From: Bugula neritina | Lineage: Eukaryota; Bryozoa; Gymnolaemata; Cheilostomatida; Bugulidae | Length of the DNA: 64,000 nt | NCBI GenBank assembly: GCA_964035545.1 | Contig: OZ037765.1 | Coordinates: 35,291,504-35,355,503 of the forward strand | Reading direction: 5' to 3' | Notes under the pieces: generated by a model | Told to the model about the DNA's origin: nothing | Database searches by the model: none | Seen by the model: only the letters and a program-made list of their open reading frames with translations | Made by a program: the position numbers and the translations under genes | Shown: positions 36,701 through 45,700 of the stretch, piece after piece | Numbering within the stretch: position 1 is the first letter of the stretch | How the letters are laid out: each line of letters starts with the position of its first letter

Positions 36701-39700
36701 CCCCACACACCAGTACTGGTGAGACCCCAAACCTCTTGATGCTCGGGAGAGAGACTCGTGTCCCTGACCATCTCACCTATCACGTTCCAGAGCAAGACAA
36801 CTCGGTTCACGAGTATGCCAGTGAACTAGTGGAACGGATGAAGGCCGCACACGATATACTGCGCCAACAGCAGTGGAAGGTGCGGCACGAAGATTCCGAT
36901 GAACCACCTCTCTATCAAACGGGAGATAAGGTGTGGATGGTCAATTACGGTAGGCGTCGCGGACAGGCTGATAAACTGAAGCCTAAGTTCGTAGGCCCCT
37001 ACGTGGTCGTCGAGGCTATGCCCAATCATACGTACAAGATCGAGCGCTCAGGACAGGTGTCTATCCAGAATGAGTCTCGCTTGAAACCGTATTGGGCTAG
37101 CCCCGACGGAGTGGGAGAAGCCCCCCCGTTGTAGAGCCCAGGAGGCAGACAACGACGCGCGGGCGACGGCGGCATGGACCTGAATACGAAGTGGTCATAC
37201 CGCGGGAAAAAAACTTGGTGAGAGAGGAGCGGCAGCTTTTGTCAACAGAAGCGTGTCCGCCACCGCCAAGTCTAATTCCATCACTTCCAGCAACCGAACC
37301 GGTTCCGGAAGTGCAAACCCCCACGGAGGGAGGGGCTCCATCCGGAGAACAAGAAGAGGTGACCGCTAACGGTGAAGTAGAGACGCCATTAGAGGCCCCT
37401 ACTAACGAACCGGCAAGCGTGTCACCCCCCTAGAAAGGGGACAGCGTACGAGGCAACCCCCCGCATACTTGAAGGACTTCATATGCGACTGCGTTAAAAG
37501 CGGCGTGTATGAAAGTCTAGGGGAAAACCGTACGAGAAAAGTATCGAGCAAATGTGGGAGTTGTCAACACCACGGAAATATCAACTTTTGTATCGGCGGA
37601 AATAGAAACAAAATTCATCCGCCGGGTGCACAAAGTCTTAATCACGCACCCCAACCACGTTGCTCGATCTTTTCATACGCTGATGCAGTCAGGAGTAGAC
37701 GTGTTTCTAAGCAGTAGTTCAAACCATTTCACACATTCAGTATGTCTTACAACAACAGATCGTGGGGTGAGTTAACTATATCTTAATACGAAACTAGATT
37801 GCATCGCTCAGCTCTGACTCACTGAGTCAACCGAGCTGGAGATAGGTTAGTGAAATACCGTAGTAAGAACTCAGTTTGACTTAGAGATTTTTATAATCTC
37901 ATTGCAATACGTGTTCTATCTGACTATTCACTACCATAATCTCTACGAGGTAACTGAATTAGGAGTTGCCAAGCTATTTAAGCTGACAACACGGCAGTGT
38001 ACTGTATTAACACTGTTGAAACTTTTTCAGATTACACTCGACCCGCTACAACCAGGGTACGGGATAGAACACTTCCCGCTCCGCATCCGGAGGAGTATGC
38101 TAGTGGTGACCGGCCTGAGCCACTACGCCGCCGTTGGCGGTGGGTGTCTCCACAAACAGAGGAAGAAATAGAAACGGCCTGGGGGTCCAGAGGACGGACG
38201 AGATGCCAGATCTGTGGTGAAGATTGCGCCTCTCACCGCTCCCTTAAACTACACGTCAATGCTCATCTCCTACTAACATTCTGCCCCTGCGGGTACAATG
38301 ATGTGTATCTCTACCCCGTCACCAGACACCGAGCGACGGGCTGTTTCCCTGGAGAAAACTACGTGGTCGACGCTAAGCTATACCCGGAGTTCCTCACACT
38401 TATACGACCTCTGGTGAAGAAGGCCATGCTGTTAGCCGTTCTGTCCTCGGGATTCCAACGTGTGTTAGACAACGCCCGCCAACAATCCCCGTTGGTGTCT
38501 GACCGCCCTCAAATTACATACACCCCCGAGGAAATTACATATACAGAAGAAGGAGAGATCTCCCCTACCCCGACGAAGAGACGAACCAGGTCCCCCAGTC
38601 CACCCTTGCGCCGCAGACGGACACCGTCCCCAGACCCAGTCCGCCTAGCCACAGCAGAAGAACGCCTCCTGCGATTACAAGAAGAATTCACCCAGCTGGC
38701 ACCAGATCTACTTAACACTACAACAGGACTCTTCCAGCTAAAGGGATCCGTATGCCGTATGAAACGGAAACTGCGTACATGCCAAGCCAAGCACCGGCGT
38801 GCCCAACAAGGACTCTAGTTAGACTACCCGGAGTACTCCAACTTCGCCTCTTGGGGGAAACCAAGATGTCATGTAAACGTTTGACTGCTTAACAGGTTAT
38901 CCCCTGTCTAACACCACAGCTAGCTAGTATTCCTCGTCTATCTACAGCTGGCCAATTGTATGCAACGGATCGTTATAATGACTCTGTCTATTATTATGTC
39001 TCTTCCTGTATATTATGTGTTATTTTTGTCCACTGATGTATGCGGTTACTAATGAATGTTTTTTTTATATATATATCAGAAAGATGGCTTTCTGCTGGTG
39101 GGGGCGGTGTGGTGGTTCGTGGAACTACCAGCAGCACAACATGTAGGATCGCGTAATTGACCCGGAACAATGGATAGCCAATTAGCGTAGTTGATAGTTA
39201 GCAGCAATTATAGTTTCCCGCTGTTAAGTCAGTCGAAGCTAGAGTGTGAAATAGATTAGATGTGTAACTTGTTTGAATATAATGTATCGTTTTTATAATG
39301 TATAATTGTGTGTAAAATATACTCGTTCACTCGACTTATCCTGGTGTAGTTCTATAGCAAATAAATAGACTCTCTGGATAGCACATCAACCCTAAATCTG
39401 AAAATCATAACAATATAAGACATGTTCCAATATTTTAATTTCGTATAATGCTTGAATTAAGTAGAAGTTATAATAGTAAGCTGAGTTTAGTAGACTTTTT
39501 GTGGAAAATAAAAAGCTTGAGCTTTATTATGTAATATCCTGCAGACTAAAATCAGGTTCTGATCTAGCAATATATAATGTATAGTTGGTATCTAAATAAG
39601 TTATATACAGTCGTTTGTTATACTATAAGCAGTAATAACCTTTAATTGAAATGTTATAAATAATAAATTTGTATTTTGAAGTATGAAACAAAAATGAAAT

Positions 39701-42700
39701 ATTTTAGCAATTGTCTGTAACTATGACAAATATTATTATATATAAAAATATAAATGCATAAACTGTGAAGGGTATATACTTTGTATTCAGCTTGGTTTTG
39801 AAATGAAGGACTCATGCAGTATATTTCACATGTATATGTGAGATTCGTATCTACTGATGTCTTCTATTCCAACTTCATACTCCATTAAATGAAATTTATT
39901 ATATATCAATGGGAAACTTTATGCTAGAATTATATTTCCTTTTACTCTGATGGTTGTATTACTACATGATGTCTCAACTAGTATATGTTTACTATAGCAT
40001 GTCTAATCTGAAGAATCTGGAGACTCTTGATGTGTCAGAGAATAACTTCAGTAAAGGATTACCTAATGTAATCACATCAATGACATCTCTAAGAGAGTTG
40101 AATATTACAGAATGTGAACTACCAACTCTACGTGAGAGGTTAGTGAAACCAACTTCATCTGAAATGTTCATTCAGTAATTTCAAAGAATTATTGAATTAT
40201 ATAATTCAATAATTAGACATACAACTATAATAATAAATACAATTTGCTTTTAGTTTTACAAATACATTTCATTGAATTCAAAATATGTTTTTATACTTAT
40301 TATATTATATTATATTTAATTGCATCAATTATTTTGTTTTATTATAATATTTTATTGCATCGTATCTCAATTATTATATTATATGTTTGTTATATGTTTA
40401 CTGATGTCTTCTATTCCAACTTCATATTCCATAAAATGAAATTTATCATATATCAATAGGAAACTTTATGCTAGAATTATATTTCTATTGCTTTAGATGG
40501 TTGTATTACTACATGATGTCTCAACTAGTATATGTTTACTATAGCATGTCTAATCTGAAGAATCTGGAGACTCTTTATATGTCAGTGAATAACTTCAATG
40601 AAGGATTACCTGATTTAGTCACATCAATGACATCTCTAAGGAAGTTGGATATTAGAAACTGTAAACTACCAACTCTACCTGAGAGGTTAGTGAAAGTAAC
40701 TTCATATGATATGTTTATCTAGTAACTCCAAAAGGTATTTTTGACTTCTATAATTTTGATCAGGCATCTATGATTATAATAGCGGATGAAATGTGTTTGT
40801 ATATAGTTTTACTTCATACAATCATCTTTCTTTGTAAGTTTGAGTGCTTTTTTATCTAGTGTGTTACATATTATTATATTACACTGTATTATACTATTTT
40901 ATACTACACTATATTGCATTACATTATATTATAATTATATATATTATGTTATATTATAATATAATATTAGAGTATAATTATCTTCACTATCATATATGCT
41001 GACTCTAGCATTTCTATAGTACATTGTATTATATATTATATTGTAATATAATCAATTACACTATACTATATTATTTCAATACGATGTAATATAATATATT
41101 ACTATTAAATTTTATACTGTATTATAATATATTTTACTGTATAATGGTACACTATACTATAATATATTATAACTCAACTAGTATATGTTTACTATAGAAT
41201 GTCTAATCTGAAGAATCTGGAGACTCTTGATATGTCAAAGAATAACTTCAGTAAAGGATTACCTGATGTAGTCACATCAATGACATCTCTAAGAGAGTTG
41301 AATATTAGTCACTGTAACCTACCAACTCTACCTGATAGGTTAGTAAAACTAATTTTATATGAAATTTTCATTCAGTAATTTCAAAGAATAATTGAATTAT
41401 ATAATTCAATAATTAGACACACAACTATAATAATAAATATATTTTATTCAATTCAAAATATGTTATTATATTTAATATATTATATTATATTTAATTACAT
41501 CAAATATTTTATTTCATTATAATATTTTATTATATTGCATCGTATCTCAACTAGTATTTTATGTGTTTACTGTAGCATGTCTAATCTGAAGAATCTGAAG
41601 ACTCTTGATATGTCAGGGAATAACTTCAGTGAAGGATTACCTGATGTAGTCACATCAATGGCATCTCTAAGAGAGTTGAATATAGAGACCTGTGAACTAC
41701 CAACTCTACCTGAGAGGTTAGTAAATGCAAGCACCCTCCTAGTATTTTGCTTCCATGTTTATAGACATGCATCTCCTGTTGCTATGTACTGTTCAAATTA
41801 TTACAAATTTCTTATTCCATATTTAATGTTAACCAAAAAGATCCTAAACAATGTTTTAACTCAAAAGAAATATCACGTTATATATGCTACTCTTTTAACT
41901 TATTCCATAAAAAGCTGCATATATCCTGTTACATGATGTCTCAATCAGTATATGTTATAATATATATATTCATATATTACATATGATGTCTCAACTAGTA
42001 TATGTTTACTACAGCATGTCTAATCTGAAAAATCTGGATACTCTTAATATGTCAGGGAATAACTTCAGTGAATGTGAAGGATGCAGGATGTAGGATGTAG
42101 TTCTGCATTAGAAGTACTTATCCTACATTCCCCTCCCTTCAAACGACATCACAATTACTATAAGACACCAAATTATCATAAGCAAATTCTATGGATTAAA
42201 ATACTAATATACATATAATTATCATTAATGCAGTTATATGTCACAAGGAAACCTCATCTCCATGCTTTTTAGAGAGAAAACAGTTGCATTAAGGGCAGAA
42301 TTCATCAAGTTGTATTTTATTGCATGTAACACCTAAGGATTTATCTATCACAACAGCTGTATACAGATGTAATTCTTTAACTGACAAATTTGAGAAAATT
42401 TTCTCATTCTAAATCTACAAACATGTTTACAAACTAATAGATATATCAAATTAATATAGGCTAATTATATGCAGCCTTTAATCAGATGAAATACTAAAAT
42501 GTAAAATTATTATTATTATTATTATTGTTATTATTATTATTGTTGTTATTTTAACATGATGCGAAAAAACTTGGTCTTTATTTTTTTTCAAATAAAATAG
42601 TTGGGTTTAATTTATTAAATTATATTTTGTAATATTTTGTTGTATTTAGTTTACTTCCAAGTGGCGCAGGAGCACTTCTATAGTAAAACAGTTATTAGGA

Positions 42701-45700
42701 GTTGTCATTTCTTAAATGACGTGTTTAAGAAAAGTTGCCTGTGATAAGTATGCAGACATTTCGCAAATTCATAACAGTCTGAATAAGTGTTGAGTTGAGG
42801 TTGTAAGACTTTTCTAAACATTTTCAAAAGCTGTAACCAGAAGGAGTATATTTGCTGAATTCTGACTTATAATAATATATGTTTTATCTTAATTGCAGTT
42901 TGAAGTATTTGGAGAATCTGGAAGATCTGTATATTCAGAATAACAACTTTACTACAATTCCAGAGGCTGTCTGCAACTTGAAGAAATTACAAGTGATACA
43001 GGTTGATGGATGCAAGTCTTTAACCACTCCCCCTTATGAAGTCTGCACCAGAGGATTGCCAGCAATCAGACAGTATTACAGAGATCTTGCTAAAGGTGAA
43101 GGTGAAAGTCTCCCACTAGTCACCATTGCAGTGATTGGTAACACAATGGCAGGGAAGACAAGTCTCATCAGAACATTGCAGAGTGAAGAGAGAAAGAGAG
43201 TGCTGACAAATCGTGGACCTGAGGCTGCCGTTGATGAAACAACTAAAGTCTTTAAAGTTGAAGAGTTGAAAGTGCACAACACGCTTCTGAGACTAATTGA
43301 CCTGGGAGGACAACCAGTGTACCACATGACGTACCAGCTTACACTTAAACAGAACTGCATCCCAATAGTAGTGGTGAACATGGAGCAGTATCATCAGCTG
43401 GCAGAAAAGAAGGGAAACAGAGAGGCTGTGAAAAGACTGGCTTTTGATTGGCTGGCTCATTTGTACGTGGCAAACCCTGGCATTGGACCACCAAAACTTG
43501 TGTTTACTCACAAAGACAAGTTTGATGAGGATAATTTCACAAAGATGACTACTGCTTTTACCAGCACAGCTGATCTACTGAAAGATGAAATTATCAGAGA
43601 AGAGAAAAAACTTGACCAAAGCATAGCAAAGATAGAGCACTTCCATCAACACAGAGAGCTGTTCTCGCAAGAAGATATCTACTCAGTTGGAAAAGAAGAT
43701 AATTATCAAACATACGAAGTCATGAAAACTGCCATTTTCAGGTCAGCTCAAAATTTTGTGAAAGTGTTGCCAAAGCTATGGGAAGATGTGAATGAGAAAG
43801 TCTTGGGATTACAGACAGCATTCAGTACACTTGATGAGATAATTGATACAGTGCTGCAAGTAGATGAAACCATCACATCTGATCAGCTTGCCATAATCCT
43901 CATCTACATGCATGATTGTGGTAAAGTCTTGTGGTACAAGGATATCCAGGAGTTGAACCAAATTATTTTTCACAAGATTGAGGAAGTAACTAAATTACTC
44001 ACAGTCTTGTTTCATCACGATGAAGATGTGTGGCAGACACGGCAAGCAAATTTTGAACCACCTCTTCTGACTAACGGAGCTTTTCTTGAGAAAGAACAGT
44101 TTGAGAATTCCATGGAGATTTTCTTGTCAACAGGAATCATGGAGAGCCAACTTCTAGAATATTTAATCAAAGCTGAGACAGCATTCTCCGATGAAAATGC
44201 ACATCAACTTGCTGCTACTTTGCTGCAGAAATTCAGCATTCTGTACGGACCAGTTGATCGAGATTCAAAAAGCTGTTTCATTGTTCCCTTCTACTCCCCT
44301 GATTACCTAGAGAACACTCTCACTACTGATCAAGACATCATTCTCCATGCTGAGATCATGTTCAAAGGTCTCTCAATCCCACAATATGTCTACCAACAGA
44401 TGAGTGTTGTTGTCCTACGAATGTTCCCAGATGAGACAAGTGCTCCCCTCGTTACAAAAAATGGTGTAAAGGTTTTTCACAATGATGTCTCGGTGCGCCT
44501 TGTCCATGATGGCCTATCAAGGAAGGCAGATGTTACAGTGTCTGGAGCAGCAGAGAAAATCACAGATTGTTGGAAGCACATGGTCAGCATAACCAGGAAA
44601 ATATCCAATGAGATCTACAGTTCATGGCCTGCCAGCAGAATGGTCCACAAGTCTAGTTGTACACACTGCATATTGAAAGGTGAATCCAGTCCTAAGGTTC
44701 AGGTAACTCCCAAATGGTGTGTCGACTTTCAAACGGAGACACCTTATGAGCAGTTCCAGAAGGAGATAGTGACAGTTCTTTGTAGAGGAGATAAGATCCT
44801 AAGCCCATTCATGCACCCATGTAAGTTAAGTTGGTGCGATAAAATAGTTCTGTAAGTTGAGAACTTAAAATATCTAAGTGTAGATAATATGTTGAATTTT
44901 GTTGGCAATCTTAGCTAGCTAAATTATGCATTTAAAATTTTTAAATAAATCAGGGTAACTAAAAGTATTTATGTTTTATGGGCTTTGTCTATTTATGATA
45001 ATTATTGTTTATAAAATTGGGTGCAGCAACTTTTTTTGTTAACAAGAGAAGAATTGTTTATCATTCACTAATAAAACTTGAAGTTTAATTGTAGGCAAGC
45101 CTTTCACTAAGTCTAAACTAAAGGAACTGAAGGCAATGCTGAAAAAGTTAAAGATGCAGCAGAAGCATTGGAAGAAAGAGACAGATGAATCAGGTATACT
45201 ATACACTCAAGACTGAAGTGTCCTGCAGTTGTGTCTCCCTGAAGATCTAGAAAGGAAGTGATGTATTAAACAGACAGATAAAGTGTAATATGTTACAGAG
45301 ACAAGCAAGCCCACACTCACTATATCTATAGCTCCTCTCCTACGACCAGCAGTACAGCAGACTGTGACAGACGGAGAGAGTGACCTCTCTGATGATGATG
45401 ACTACATGGAACCTGCTGATGACCCTGACAGACAACTGGTATCTCTCAGACAGGCAGTTCTACCAACTACTAGGAAGGGCATTCGGAGATTATTCTACAA
45501 CACAGATAAAGTGTGACATCACAATATCTTCTCAATAATACTTTGGTTATCTTATATGGCTACGGCTCTACACTAACAATTAACACACATTTTATAAACC
45601 TTGACAAATATTGATTATGTATTTAGGTTAAAATTTTTCGGCTATTTATATGATTAAAAAAAGTGGCTTTTAGAATGAATATACATGTTTAGAAAATCAC

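Larger units (their letters stand above)
31925..39412 (+). mobile_element. Ty3/gypsy LTR retrotransposon, near-complete, recent
   Basis: A 7488-bp element with two 305-bp LTRs that begin TG and end CA, flanked by ATAT on both sides (31921-31924 and 39413-39416). The order gag, zinc knuckle, protease, RT, RNase H, integrase is that of Ty3/gypsy (Metaviridae-type) elements, followed by an extra ORF. I count three differences between the LTRs, so the insertion is young. GC content and codon use are far above the host surroundings. The reading frame is interrupted several times by one-base shifts and by two in-frame stops (34112-34114 and 36151-36153). It lies in an intron of the LRR-Roc gene, in the same orientation. 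Confidence 0.97.

Noticed and set aside
36395-36810. Minus-strand frames inside integrase
   Set aside because: Shadow frames of the GC-rich retrotransposon coding strand.
38030-38818. Envelope protein at the 3' end of the gypsy element
   Set aside because: No signal peptide, membrane span or glycosylation pattern; zinc fingers argue for a nucleic-acid-binding accessory protein.
42899-44820. LRRK-type kinase gene
   Set aside because: No protein kinase motifs follow the COR region; linker and caspase exons follow instead.
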